Made by a program: the position numbers and the translations under genes. Positions 25,686 through 40,600 of a stretch of 64,000 bases of DNA are shown here, one piece after another. Within the stretch, counting starts at the first letter, position 1. Each line of letters opens with the position of its first letter. The notes under the pieces were generated by a model. That model was not told the origin of the DNA and ran no database searches. It worked only from the letters and a program-made list of their open reading frames with translations. The DNA is taken from assembly GCA_032622095.1 (NCBI GenBank), contig CP136064.1:128887605-128951604 (forward strand), in the 5' to 3' direction. The stretch comes from Siphonodentalium dalli. Lineage: Eukaryota; Mollusca; Scaphopoda; Gadilida; Siphonodentaliidae.

Positions 25686-28600
25686 TAGCAGGTTAGCCCG
25701 CCACTGGCGGCAATCGTCAGAAACATGACAATTTTTTAAATTAATTATTTTAATTAATTTTTTGAATATATTTTTTTATTTAATTTTTTGTTTTTCAATG
25801 AGTTAATTGTGCCTTTTTAATTTACTGGCTTTTTAAATAAATTTTTTTAATAAATTTTTTAATTTAATTTTTTGTTTTTCAATAATTAAATTTTTGGTTT
25901 TTCAGTGAGTTAATTTTATAATTTAATTTTTTGTTTTTCAATTTGACCCGATTTGACCTTGAAGTTATCATTTTCAAGGTCAAGGTGGGGCGGGGTCACA
26001 ATTTAACCCGTCCATGACACTTCCCGTAGGTAGCAAGTTTGAGATCAATCGGTTCGAGTCTATAAAGGACACACACATATATATCAATTGTGGGTACCCG
26101 TTTCAAGGTGAAGATCACCTCGGGCGGAAAAACTGACCCGATGAAAATCTCCCCCGTTCCGAGGAAGCCCTAAGTACGAAATTAAGTACGAAATTTCGCC
26201 TCGAGACGGCCAATGGAGCCGTATTTATACTCGTCGTGTATATAGACGCTCTTTATCAACGACACTTCGGATACGAACGCTCTTTAACTATCAACGCAAT
26301 TAACCCCACAGTGCCGTTTTCGTGTGACTGAGAGTGGAGAACGGGTGCTCGGAGCTTCTCCAAAAACGCCGCGACGAGCATTCCAATGGGTTTTTACTCT
26401 TAGATGGGAAGTTTGAGCCCAATCGGTCCAGTGTTTTCGAGTCTATAAAGGACAAATATACACATATATTTATATACGTAGTTCTCAAAATATATAGTAG
26501 ACTAGCAGGTTAGCCCGCAACTGGCGGCATTCGTCTCATGGCTTTGTTTCAGAAACATGACATTTTTTTAATTTAACCAAATTTCAAGTCGATAGCTCCA
26601 CCCGTTTCCGAGATCTGGTCCGCGCATGCGCGAAGCTGTCGTCGCACGGACTCGGCCACCCGATAAAATTTGTATCCGGGCAAGATACATTCACATAGCA
26701 AATTTCAAGTCGATAGCTCCACCCGTCTGCGAGATAACGCATTCTTTGTTTTTCAATGAGTTAATTCATGGTACCCGTCCTCCCCGTCCTAAACTTCAGA
26801 GCGGACAGTCAATTAATCCCGTCGTGAAATCCCTCTGCATAATATTTCGAGCTCTTAGATCAATTCTGCCTTTTTAGTTGCATTTCGTCCGCATCCGTAT
26901 TTCGGACGCATGGGGTCAGTCGTTTAGCCACGTCCATTGGAATCCGCATCGGACGCATGGGGTATCGTTTAGCCACGTCCATTGCAATAAAGAGCGTTAA
27001 TTGTTAAAACCTCCGTATAAGGTATAGATAAAGAGCGTTATTGCCTTAACCCCCCCCGCCGTGCCTTTGCTGTGATTTGGGAGTGGATAAAGGGTGCTCA
27101 GGGCTTCTCGAAAACACGACTACGGCGGTGTCGGTGGGATTTTACACTTACATACGAAATTTGATCTCAATCTGTACACGCGTTTTGGATTCTATGAAGT
27201 ACACACACACACACACATATAGATAGATAGATAGATCTTTATTGCGCGACCACAAACAAATACATTTGGGTATGGCAATATACATGTACATGTACACATA
27301 CAGAAAATAAAGAAAACAAACATATAACATGGTATGGTAATCAATGGGCAATATACAAGCATAAATTCTGAAATATAAAGTTCTTGTCTAGCATTGGCCC
27401 GTTATTGTCACATTATTCGCGTCTTAAATAAGAAGCTGTCTGAATAAAATTACTGAGGGCCCTATTACAAAGTCGATCATCAACTGCAAAAAGTATACGT
27501 AGTTTGGCGTTAGCGTCAAGTTCCATGAAATTTGTTGTAATTTGTTCCATTGTTTCATATAGCAATATCCGTTGGATATTATATCGAGGACAGTGTATTA
27601 TAAAATGTTCCTCGTCCTCAACGACGCCTGTATGACACTGTTTACATACACGGTCCAGTCTGAGGGTAATAGGCTTAGTGTATCGGCCGCGTTCAATTTC
27701 TAGATTATGGCAGCTGGTCACTAATTTAGAGATCACTTTACGGCCACCTCGCGGTAAATTTCTGAGGTAATTTGATAGCTCGTATGTGTCAGCCGGTTTT
27801 AATTTGGATATGAATTTTACCTTAATATTCTCAGTGGGTTTTCCATAAATATCACTGACTTTCCATGAACTGGCATATTTTTCTTTCATGGTTTGGAGAA
27901 AATTGTTGGAAAACGTTTGTCGGTCTATATTACGCGGGTTTTCATATACGTTTTGAAAGCCATATGTAACCATGATTTTCCGGACACAGTTAAAGTGATG
28001 TGAAACGTAAATTGAACCTCACAATTGAGTTCCCTGCGTTATTCTGTGGAAAGACTGAATAAAATAACCCCCATACACGAAATGCCCTAACCAGATATCA
28101 GTTTGTACTAATTATACGGCCACGTAACTAACTATTTACTTTCCCTCAATCGGGACGAATAATTCCACCGTAAACGCGAAATAAATACAAAAACGAGTTG
28201 TCGTGTGCAGTCGCGGAAACACCCGAACACTTCCGACTTGGTCGGGATTGAGTCGGCTTTCGTTCTCAGAAAATAGTATCCGTGGAGGGAGGCCGTTTGC
28301 TGGAATAGCGTAACATCAGCTTAATAAAACGAAAAACAAGCGGTATAGTCAATTCGAATGGGAGGGATATAAAAGGAATTATTGCCTGAAATCACCAACG
28401 GAAGAACATTGACCGAGTTATGAAAGAATTATAATCAAAGTGGTCATGATCGAGCAATGAACAACGGTAACAGTTGAAAATGTTACTATTTATAGAAATT
28501 TGTAATCGTTGCAGATCATTGACCGATTTTATGATCGAACTACAGCAGGTACAGTCTCGTGCAGAAAGAGTTGTCTTACATGTGTATTTCAAACTGTTTA

Positions 28601-31600
28601 ATTACCTGTGCAATGCTACATGTGTGCCATATTGCTATTCACTATTCTAGTACAGACCGTATTTGTTTGGGACAGCGATAGTGATATAGATATCCATATG
28701 GAATTATGTTTTCTTCAATTTTTGAGTTTATATAGGCCCAAATAAATATACCATAAGATGGACTCAATCATTGACAGTTAAAATTGGATGGAAGTAAAGA
28801 AGTGTTGTGTATTTGCACTAAGTAAGCGCAATTGCTTTATGCTTAAGCGCAAATATTTGTATGCAAATAAATAATAAATGTAAAAAAGACTCCCATGTGA
28901 TTTGCTCTAAACTCAAATTAACTCAGGCCATAAAACATTACTCAAACATAGGTGAGGACTCCACCCAGATCCCATACTAAGATGGATGTTCAGACTGAGG
29001 AAACCAGTTGGAGATAGGTACATGTATTTGCTTAAGCATAATTCATTTCAATTACGCTTAAGTGTAAATGAAATCCACTTAAGCGTAAATGAGTTGCGCT
29101 TAACCGTAATTCATATACACCCCCATTGAACTCCACATACTCAAGCTGAAATGGATGCAACCACATTACTAATGCCAGTAAGTTAATTAACATACATCAG
29201 ATTATACAAATATACATATAAGGTAAGACAGCCGATGAAATTATTGCTCTTAATATAATTCCAATGTATTATGATAACGCATAAGTCAATTATGCTTAAG
29301 CGTAAATGATTACATTAAGCGTAACTGATTTACGCTTAAATGCAATTAGTTAATATAAAATGTGAAAATGAATCATTTGCGCTTAAGCGCAAGTATATGT
29401 CTATCAATATATTTGCGCTTAAGCGCAAATACCTAACACTCCCTTACTTCCCTCTGATTGTGAATGATAGAGTCCATCTCATAGTATATTATCATGGACC
29501 CATAGTAGTAGCCCCATATAATACTGAAACATTGAAGAAAAAATATTTCCATATGCATATATCAGCATCGGTGTCCCTGGTGTCCCAAGAATTGGTGCCT
29601 CACTCCCAGAGCTCTAGTATATTTTATTAAAGGGACATCTCCTACACAGATATATACCATTTCCATGGCCATAAATATGGAATTCGGGGTTACTGGGGAC
29701 TCGCTTCCCTCATATGGTGTACTTATTGACTTGAAATTGGGGAAAACCCCAATTTTCATATTATCAGCATCCCTGTCCCCAATAATTTGTGTCTCCATCC
29801 CAGAGATCTAGTATATTTTATAAAAGAGATATATCCTGCACATATCTCTACCATTTCCATGGTCATAAAAGAGATATTGGGGTTACTGGGAGGGGGGGGG
29901 GGTGCTTCCCTCATATGGTGGGTCTGTGCCATTTAAAATTAATTCAGGGGGGTGATATCAATGCATATTAATTTTTATTTGCGCAAATGATTTACACTGA
30001 AGCGCAAATGATAGATGTTATTTTGCGAAATATTTGCGCTTGATTGTAAATGAATAATAAATGTGAAATGGGTATTCCATACATGAAATGCCGTATCTAT
30101 ATGCTATAGCGCGTATATCCTACAGGTCTGGGTGAACCACCGATCAATCAATAACAGCCCGATCGGGCTAAAGTAGACCGATCAGGATAAAATAGACCGA
30201 TCGTTCTTTCACAGCCAGCTTGAATCTTGGATAAAGGGAGTAGGCCTACTCTAAATTGTTCTTTCAAGTGAAATAGGCCTCCCATACATGAAACGCCTTA
30301 TCTATATACTATAGCGCGCATACCCTACAGGTCTGGGTGAACCACCGATCAATCAATAATAGCCCGATCGGGCTAAAATAGACCGATCGGGCTAAAATAG
30401 ACCGATCGGTCTTTCACAGCCAGCCTGAATCTTGGATAAATGGAGTAGGCCTACTATAAATTGTTCTTTCAAGTGAAATAGGCCTCCCATACATGAAACG
30501 CCTTATCTATATACTACAGGTCTGGGTGAACCACCGATCAATCAGTAATAGCCCGATCGGGCTAAAATAGACCGATCGGGCTAAAATAGACCGATCGGTC
30601 TTTCACAGCCAGCCTGAATCTTGGATAAAGGGAGTAGGCCTACTATAAATTGTTCTTTCAAGTGAAATAGGCCTCCCATACATAAAACGCCTTATCTATA
30701 TCCTATAGTGCGCATATCCTACAGGTCTGGGTGAACCACCGATCAATCAATAATAGCCCGATCGGGCTAAAATATACCGATCGGGCTAAAATAATCCATC
30801 GGTCTTTCACAGCCAGCATGAATCTTGGATAAAGGGAGTAGGCCTACTCTAAATTGTTCTTTCAAGTTACAACCATTTTTTTGTAAAAAAATTATTCTTA
30901 TTCATTTTGAAACTAATGAAAGACAATTTTGAACCTAATGAAAGACAATGTATAATTTTTTGCTGGTATATTCATCATAAATTTGAACAAATCTTCAAGC
31001 AAACAAAATTTCAATATTCAAGAAATCTCTTACAACAGTGTCAGGAAGACCAATCGATCTAGCTCAGCACGATTGGTCTATTGTGATGTCAAATATTATT
31101 GAAATATTGCTTATAATTTACATTTACAGAAGTCAATAATTCGCATGCAGATAACTTCACCTTGTATTCGGCCAAATATGTTGACGTTAGATTAGAAGGC
31201 AGAATTCCCAGATTTGTTTATTATTGGTGAACCTGGATAATTTCGGAGGTGTGCCAATCGTCTTTTGCACACTGTGAATACGTACTCATTCTCTCCTAAA
31301 TTTGCAAAAATTCCATATATATATATAAATATATATACAGAGTGTGAAAACTTTGTTAGTTGCCAAATAATTGTCGACATTTTACTTAGAAAACTTGAAT
31401 GCAAAAACTATGATAGGCTGTTACGCCGAGTTATGTAGTAACTGACGAGTGTTGTGGTAGCTCACGAGTTATGTAGTAACAATCGACGAGTTTTGTGGTA
31501 GCTCACGAGTTTTGTAGTAAAATCGACGAGTTATGTAGTAATTTCAGGTTACGAGTTTTGTAGTAAAATATCGACGAGTTTTGTAGTAAAAAACAAGCTA

Positions 31601-34600
31601 ACGAGTTTTGTAGTAATACTCGTCGAGTTTTGTAGCAACAATATTTAGTCAGTTTCAAAGGCGGGTTTGGACTTAATAAAATCGTATATAGTAAATGCAA
31701 TGTTTTTTGTGTAATTGTTTGTGTGGTGGACGTTAATGACACTGTAGCTCAACTTGATGTTGATCCCTCGTCACTGCGGCGCCGTTTCTCGCAGATCTGA
31801 GCGAGCTAAACTTCGTACCTAGAAGTACTATGGCCATGCTATTAACTTGAACCTGGCCCCCATTACGTCAAACGTCGCGTCATGACGTGACATTGTAGCT
31901 CAATCTGATGGTGGTCAATCGTCATTCATCCGCTGTTTATCGGCAGATCGGGACGAAACTTGATACATATACGTACTGTGGCCATGTTATTTATGTGGAC
32001 CTGGTCCCGATTACCTCAGTCGCGTTCTGACGTTAATGACGTTGTAGCTCAACTTGATATGGGTCCCTCGTCACTGCTGTGCCGTTTTTCGGCAGATATG
32101 AGCGAAACTTCGTGCCTAGAAGTACTATGGCCATGTTATTAACTTGGACCTGGTCCCAATTACGTCAGATCTCGCGTTCTGACGTTAATGACGTTATAGC
32201 TCAACTCGATGATGGTCCCTCGTCACTCCTCCGCAGTTTATCGGCAGATCAGTTGGAAAATTGGTACATAGACGTATTGTGGCCATTTTATTTATGTGGA
32301 CCTGGTCCCAATTACCCCAGACGTCGCGTTCTGACGTTAATGACGTTGTAGCTCAACTTGATATTGGTCCCTCGTCACTGTTGTACCGTTTCGTACCTAG
32401 AAGTACTATGGCCATGCTATTAACTTGAACCTGGCCCCCATTACGTTAGCCGTCGCGTCCTGACGTTAATGACATTGTAGCTCAATCTGATGGTGGTCCA
32501 TCGTCATTCATCCGCTGTTTCTCGGCAGATAGAGGCGAAACTTGGTACTAGTCCCCATTACACCAGACGTCGGGTTCTGACGTTAATGACGTTGTAGCTC
32601 AACTCGATGATGGTCCCTCGTCACTCCTCCGCAGTTTATCGGCAGATCAGTTCGAAACTTGGTACATAGACGTATTGTGGCTATGTTATTTATGTGGACA
32701 TGGTCAAAAACGTCGCGTCCTGACGTTAATGGCGTTGTAGCTCAATCTAATGTTGGTCCGTCGGCACTCATCCGTCGTTTCTCGACATATCGGGGCGAAA
32801 CTTCGGACCTAGAGGAGTTATGACTATGTTATTAACTTGGACCTGGTCGCGATTACCTCGGACGTCGCGTTCCGACGTTATTGACGTTGTAGCTCAACTC
32901 GATATTGGTCCTTCGTCACTGCTGTGCCGTTTTTCGGCAGATATGAGCGAATCTTCGTACCTAGAAGTACTATGGCCATGATATTAACTTGGACCTAGTA
33001 CCCATTACGTCAGATGTCGCGTTCTGACGTTAATGACGTTGTAGCTCAACTCGATGATGGCCCCTCGTCACTCCTCCGCAGTTTATCGACAGATCAGTTC
33101 GAAACTTGGTACTTATACGTATTGTGGCTATGTTATCTATGTGGACATGGTCAAAAACGTCGCGTCCTGACGTTAATGGCGTTGTAGCTCAATCTAATGT
33201 TGGTCCATCGGCACTCATCCGTCGTTTCTCGACATATCGGGGCGAAACTTCGGACCTAGAGGAATTATGACTATATTATTAACTTGGACCTGGTCGCGAG
33301 TACCTCGGACGTCGCCTTCCGACGTTATTGACGTTGTAGCTCAACTCGATATTGGTCCTTCGTCACTGCTGTGCCGTTTTTCGGCAGATATGAGCGAATC
33401 TTCGTACCTAGAAGTACTATGGCCATGTTATTAACTTGGACCTAGTACCCATTACGTCAGATGTCGCGTTATGACGTTAATGACGTTGTAGCTCAACTCG
33501 ATGATGGTACCTCGTCACTCCTCCGCAGTTTATCGGCAGATCAGTTCGAAACTTGGTACATAGACGTATTGTGGCTATGTTATTTATGTGGACCTGGTCC
33601 CGATTACCTCAGACGTCGCTTCTGACGTTAATGACGTTGTAGCTCAACTTGATATTGGTCCCTCATCACTGCTGTACCGTTTTTCGGCAGATATGAACGT
33701 ATTGTGGCCATGTTATTTATGTGGACCTGGTCCCCATTACGTCAAAACGTCGCGCGTCCTGACGTTAATGGCGTTGTAGCTCAATCTAATGTTGGTCCGT
33801 CGGCACTCATCCGTCGTTTCTCGACATATCGGGGCGAAACTTCGGACCTAGAGGAATTATGACTATTTTATTAACTTGGACCTGGTCGCGATTACCTCGG
33901 ACGTCGCGTTGTGAAGTAATGATGTTGTAACTCAACTTGACGTTGACTTGACGAGTTTTGTGGTTAAATTGACGAGTTTTGTATTAAAAATCGACGAGTT
34001 TTGTAGTAACATCGACGAGTTTTGTAGTAACAATTGACGAGTTTTGTAGTAACATCGACGAGTTTTGTAGTAAAATCGACGAGATTAGTAGTAAAATTGA
34101 CGAGTTTTGTGGTGACAATTGACGAGTTTTGTAGTAAAATCGACGTGATTTGTTGTAAAATTGACGAGTTTTGTAGTAAAATCGACGAGTTTTGTAGTAA
34201 CAATTGACGAGTTTTGTAGTAACAATTGACGAGTTTCGTAGTAACAATTGACGAGTTTTGTGGTAAAATTGAAGAGTTTTATAGTAACAATCGACGAGTT
34301 TTGTAGTAACAATTGACGAGTTTTGTAGTAACATCGACGAGTTTTGTAGTAACAATTGACGAGTTTTGTGGTAAAATTGACGAGTTTTGTAGTAACAATT
34401 GATGAGTTTTGTAGTAAAATCGACGAGATTTGTGGTAAAATTGACGAGTTTTGTGGTGAAAATTGACGAGTTTTGTAGTAACAATTGACGAGTTTTGTGG
34501 TAAAATTGACAATTTTTGTAGTAACAATCGACGAGTTTTTTTAGTAACATCGACGAGTTTTGTAGTAAAATCGACGAGATTTGTGGTAAAATTGACGAGT

Positions 34601-37600
34601 TTTGTGGTGAAAATTTACGAGTTTTGTAGTAAAATTGTTATGGGCGATCGCCATGGCGTATTAATTTTTTTGACCAAGTTGGTTACCCCTTCTAATAATC
34701 TGAAATATCCACTTTTGTAAGAAAACCGTTATGACGTTAATGACGTTGTAGCTCAACTCGATGATGGTACCTCGTCACTCCTCCGCAGTTTATCGGCAGA
34801 TCAGTTCGAAACTTGGTACATAGACGTATTGTGGCTATGTTATTTATGTGGACCTGGTCCCGATTACCTCAGACGTCGCTTCTGACGTTAATGACGTTGT
34901 AGCTCAACTTGATATTGGTCCCTCATCACTGCTGTACCGTTTTTCGGCAGATATGAACGTATTGTGGCCATGTTATTTATGTGGACCTGGTCCCCATTAC
35001 GTCAAAACGTCGCGCGTCCTGACGTTAATGGCGTTGTAGCTCAATCTAATGTTGGTCCGTCGGCACTCATCCGTCGTTTCTCGACATATCGGGGCGAAAC
35101 TTCGGACCTAGAGGAGTTATGACTATGTTATTAACTTGGACCTGGTCGCGATTACCTCGGACGTCGCGTTGTGAAGTAATGACGTTGTAACTCAACTTGA
35201 CGTTGACTTGACGAGTTTTGTGGTTAAATTGACGAGTTTTGTATTAAAAATCGACGAGTTTTGTAGTAACATCGACGAGTTTTGTAGTAACAATTGACGA
35301 GTTTTGTAGTAACATCGACGAGTTTTGTAGTAAAATCGACGAGATTTGTAGTAAAATTGACGAGTTTTGTGGTGACAATTGACGAGTTTTGTAGTAAAAT
35401 CGACGTGATTTGTTGTAAAATTGACGAGTTTTGTAGTAAAATCGACGAGTTTTGTAGTAACAATTGACGAGTTTTGTAGTAACAATTGACGAGTTTCGTA
35501 GTAACAATTGACGAGTTTTGTGGTAAAATTGAAGAGTTTTATAGTAACAATCGACGAGTTTTGTAGTAACAATTGACGAGTTTTGTAGTAACATCGACGA
35601 GTTTTGTAGTAACAATTGACGAGTTTTGTGGTAAAATTGACGAGTTTTGTAGTAACAATTGACGAGTTTTGTAGTAAAATCGACGAGATTTGTGGTAAAA
35701 TTGACGAGTTTTGTAGTAACAATTGACGAGTTTTGTGGTAAAATTGACAATTTTTGTAGTAACAATCGACGAGTTTTTTTAGTAACATCGACGAGTTTTG
35801 TAGTAAAATCGACGAGATTTGTGGTAAAATTGACGAGTTTTGTGGTGAAAATTGACGAGTTTTGTAGTAAAATTGTTATGGGCGATCGCCATGGCGTATT
35901 AATTTTTTTGACCAAGTTGGTTACCCCTTCTAATAATCTGAAATATCCACTTTTGTAAGAAAACCCATAAGCTCCCACTTTTCAAAACAAAATTCGCCCA
36001 CATTTGAAAGAACCCGGATTATTACAAAAAACTGGCTTTTTATTACAAAAGTTGTGAGCTAGTAATGAAGTGTTTGCGAAAGTGTTAAGAACCCACTTGT
36101 AAAGAAACAAGTTTCTCCTTCTACATAAACCCCTCGTGTGGATTTCTTACGTAGATGTTGTATTCACTGTTAAGGCACTGGACACATCAAACACAACTTT
36201 CGTATGCGAATGGCGATTTCCTTTGTGAATAGCTATGCTTCGAGATATGACCCAAATAAAGGAATATGTTCATGTTTAATTCCCACTTGTATGGGCGCTT
36301 TCTTGATGCGAATGGGTACATTTCTCTATCTTGACATATTATATACTAAATAAATGAACATTTATCACATCGAATGTGAATCATACGTTAATAACAACCG
36401 ACACCTACAGACACCATTCATGTACAATATGGATTTCAATATTTGTTATCACCGTTAAGGGCACAGTTTATTAAAGTATATGTCACGCGCGAATGGGCGA
36501 TATTCTTAGTAGTCAGCTAAGTGGCTTTTTTATATTATCTCAATGAAGGAATATTGGGCATATAACTCACAATCGTATGGGCGGGTCGAAAATATTTTTC
36601 TTCATGTGAGGTCTTAGAGGCACTCGGTATATTAAATCACGTCAAACATACCATCGCGCCGCGAATGGGCGATGGAATGTTATAATAGCTATATGTGACG
36701 TATTGTGCAGAAATAAGATCCCAAATCAAGCCGAAACAAAGTGACAATATATATATACAAATCCCATGGGTGCGGATGCCTCATGTGGATTTAGTTATTA
36801 CCTGTTACCGTGTTACGTGTTACGAGCACATGGCATTTTAAACCGCGGTAACAATATATCGCAAGCGGATGAGCGATATCTTTTATTATTAACGAATTTG
36901 TAGTAGACTGAGTAGTTCGAGCACGAAACGCTCGGGGTGGTCCAAAGCGTCGGGAGATCATCTCCTCCACCCATTAACGATTATGATCCGAACCATAATC
37001 ATGTATTAGTAGCGAATATGACAGGAATCCAAAAACAAAATTCATTATGTATGGATGTCTCACGTGGACTGTTGTATTACCCGTTAAGTGCGCATGGTCT
37101 TAAATCGCGGTAGAATATGCCTACATACATGGGCCTAACAACTGAATAATTTCGTATGTAACCTTAACTTGTCTGGACGCTTTGCGTTTACATAAATATT
37201 TGGCCATGTATGACAAATCGACAGTCGCGTCAAGAATGCATTTATACCACACATTAATGGCCGGGGTTTGAATATTTACATGCGTTGAAAATAGTACAAC
37301 TAATGTGGCATTGTCCACTCGTCGACAATTTAAAGGAAATTTGCGTTGCCATAAATGGATTCATCGGGCTGACAATTATTGTTGTGATATTTCCCTCTGC
37401 AGATGTTAGCCCGGGTTTCCTCCGGCTGGCAGGAACTCGGGCTACGCCGATATTAACGTGCACAAGATAAGCTGGTTAGGCCCGTTCCAAACGACCGATT
37501 TTTGTCGAATCGAATCTAATTGTATTAAATCCGTCAGTGACGCGACTGCGGTAAATTTTGTTTCAGACGGACGCATTTTCGTCGCGTCGAATCTAATACA

Positions 37601-40600
37601 TCGGTAAATTTATTTAAAGGTGCAGCCCGGTTACCGTCACAAAATGGTGACGCGTAAATATAAAGGCCCATATAACCGGTATATTATACATATATACTAA
37701 AATACAGTACAACTTATGTATATGTATGTGCGTGATTGCAGTGCGACTATATTTGTACATGTATATGAGGATGTATATAGTATATATAGGTATATAATAT
37801 ACAATAATAGGCGCTACAAATAAATGTTATATGTGCAACCAATTGTCATGTATGTGTACATGTATACCATGCATGTAAATACCGGTATACATGCATTATT
37901 ATAAATCAGAGACTACCACCCCTACCCCTTATAATAAGGAATGCAGGTATATATGAATTACTATAAATCAGAGGCAATACCAACCCTACCACTTATCATA
38001 AGTAATGCATATATGAATTATTAAAAATCAGTGGTAGCACCCCAACCCCTTATATAGTACTTACTATAAACCAGAGACTATCACCCCCTAGCTATCCATT
38101 ACAAAAAGAATTATCGTTTTATATGAATTATTATAAATCAGAGACTACCGCCCCTACCACTAAAAATAAGGAATACCGTTATATATGAATTACTATAAAT
38201 CTACAAATCACAGGCTACAACCATCTATCCCTTATAATAAGGAATACTGGTATATATGAATTACTATAAATCGGTGGTAGCACCCCTACCCCTTCTAATA
38301 CGTAATGGCCGGTATACATGAATTACTATAAATCAGAGACTAACATACCTAACTATTCCTTAAAATAAGAAACACCGGTTTATATGATTTATTATAAATC
38401 AGTTGCTACCACCCCTATCCCTTATACCGGTATATATGAATTACTAGCAGGGTTACCCGGCGTTGCCCAGGTTAAAGTGATGTGAAACCCTCTGTGGATA
38501 TTTGGTGGGAATAGAGAATACTCGTGCTCTCAAAGTGTTACACGTATTCTCATAAATTGTATATCAAAATGGCATCACAAAACATGATTCTTACACTTGG
38601 AATATAAATAGGGCCCACCTTGTCAGGTCGGAGCGATTATAATTTTGTTTATCGCGTTTATTTACTCCCACAATATAGAAGTATTTATTTATTTACAACT
38701 GCGTATAATTCAGACGTTATAGCATGAAACATGAACACCATAAACACATTAGTTCGAAACAATAAAAGACGACAATTGTGTTTTACATAGAGATGTATCA
38801 ATCAATCAATCAATCTAGTTTATCACATCTTCATGAAGATACAGATGTCTTAAAGATATGTCCAGGTGCTCCTCTGTTCTGGTGCTATATATATACTGGC
38901 TAATCATTTTCAGTTTAAAAGAAATGATGTTATGCATTTATATAGCAGCTACATGTGTCCGACACAGAGAGATTTTGAATTGTTTATGTTAGGCGATGCG
39001 TCTGTTCTAAAATATGAAAGAAATCCTCTGTATCGGGCAGATATACACTTGTCAGAGGATCCTGAAAAGTCATGTGCTACGGACTGCGTTTTCCATTATC
39101 TCAGAAGTAACCATATTTGACTGCACGCTGCGACCACTATTTTTGAACAGGCCTGCACTACATTTCCATAGCTCTTGTCAATTGTAACTGTTTTTGTGGA
39201 AACTATATTGAATGAGACAGACTCAATCGTGTTATAATATATACATGAGCCATTCTAATATGCAATCCTCTGACGATTCAAGGTCCCTCAGTTTGAATGA
39301 ATATATGTAGCTCTTAAATAGATTGATATAAAATACTTTTAATGCTTTCTGCTATGTATCTGTGTTGCTAGATAGACCATTATAGGAATGCCCTGATTTC
39401 CATCCCCATATAAATATGACAGTTGAGAAGATATAATTGTTCAAGTGACTTAATTCGGTCACAATGTCGAGATTGTGAAATTGGAATGCCAACCACTCCT
39501 TATAACGACATGGAGATGGCCTGGGAGATGACTATATATAACTTTGTTGGATATCGGCGAATTGAACACTCTTATATATGCTAGTGAATCTGATCTCCCC
39601 ATCTAATACCCAAACGGCCCCAAATGTGATATAATTAATCATGTCATTAGAGACGAACGTGCATGGATTTGGTGGAATCAGTGCTATTAATATATTTGTA
39701 TAGACTTTGTCGCAACTCCCCTCATGCATGACTTGAATCGCACCACTTGTGCCATATATAAACCACGTCTATTAGACTCATGCATGCATTGTATAATGGA
39801 GATGATTATATATAAGTTTGGTGGTATTCGGCAACTGAACAAATTATTATCATATGTATTACCCCCCCCCCCCCCCATCTCTCACACAAACGGCACGAAT
39901 TTCGCGTCTTTAAATCACACGTTTATATACCTCGTATCAATAACGTCACTTTAGAAAAGATTAACCCTGTCACTTTAGAAAAGATTAACCCTGACCATTA
40001 CCTTACTCGTAAAAAGTTACCACTGTCAGACCGCCTTGGTGCCATCTCGATTGTACCCTTAAAGTTATTTGTATACATATGGCAATATTTGTTCTCATTA
40101 TAATCGAATAATTTCTCAACCAGGCTCTCTTTTGACTAAGGGCGGCCATGTTGGACGCCATCTTGGATCCTGGATTGTCCCCAAAGCGGATTTTGGATAT
40201 GTTGTACCAGAGATTATCCCGCGTTGAATGACACCAAGATCGCTTCTTTAACAATTTTTCTGGGTCAACCCCATTTTTGCGTACAACGACCATACTATAT
40301 TGGTAAGAAAAATTGTATATTGTCCGACCAAAATATATCTTCAATTTACAGAAGAGACAAAAAACCTCCTAAGTTCGAATCAGCTGGATGTTACTGTAGC
40401 ACTCCCGGCGTTTTAAAATATTAATGGTGTAACCCGAATAACCTCGGTTCTCGAATTGGAGAAAACAGCGGGCGTTCAGAACATTTCACACTAACCTATT
40501 GGCATGCATCGACCAAGACCCTACTTGCACATACGATGAAGGGGTTCGATTTTATCTTGTGCAAGGGGAATGACAACATGGGGTACATTTAGTATGTTCG

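Larger units (their letters stand above)
33471..35966 (+). repeat. 1260-bp tandem duplication
   Basis: 33471-34730 and 34731-35966 are near identical at an offset of 1260 (later slightly shorter through loss of about one 23-bp unit). Each copy has three ~150-bp units, then the 21-23-bp array, then a unique block with GTTATGGGCGATCGCCATGG. Confidence 0.95.

Noticed and set aside
30077-30866. Possible CRISPR-like array
   Set aside because: The 205-bp units are contiguous near-identical satellite copies without distinct spacers, in a eukaryotic context.
31731-33947. Short ORFs across the ~150-bp satellite (e.g. 32079-32351, 33588-33779)
   Set aside because: They repeat with the DNA unit and shift frame between units, so they are not conserved protein.
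33964-35978. Long minus-strand ORFs (up to 244 aa) rich in LLQNSS and YYKTRR
   Set aside because: They are translations of the 21-23-bp satellite in several frames at once; the array is fully explained as tandem DNA repeats.
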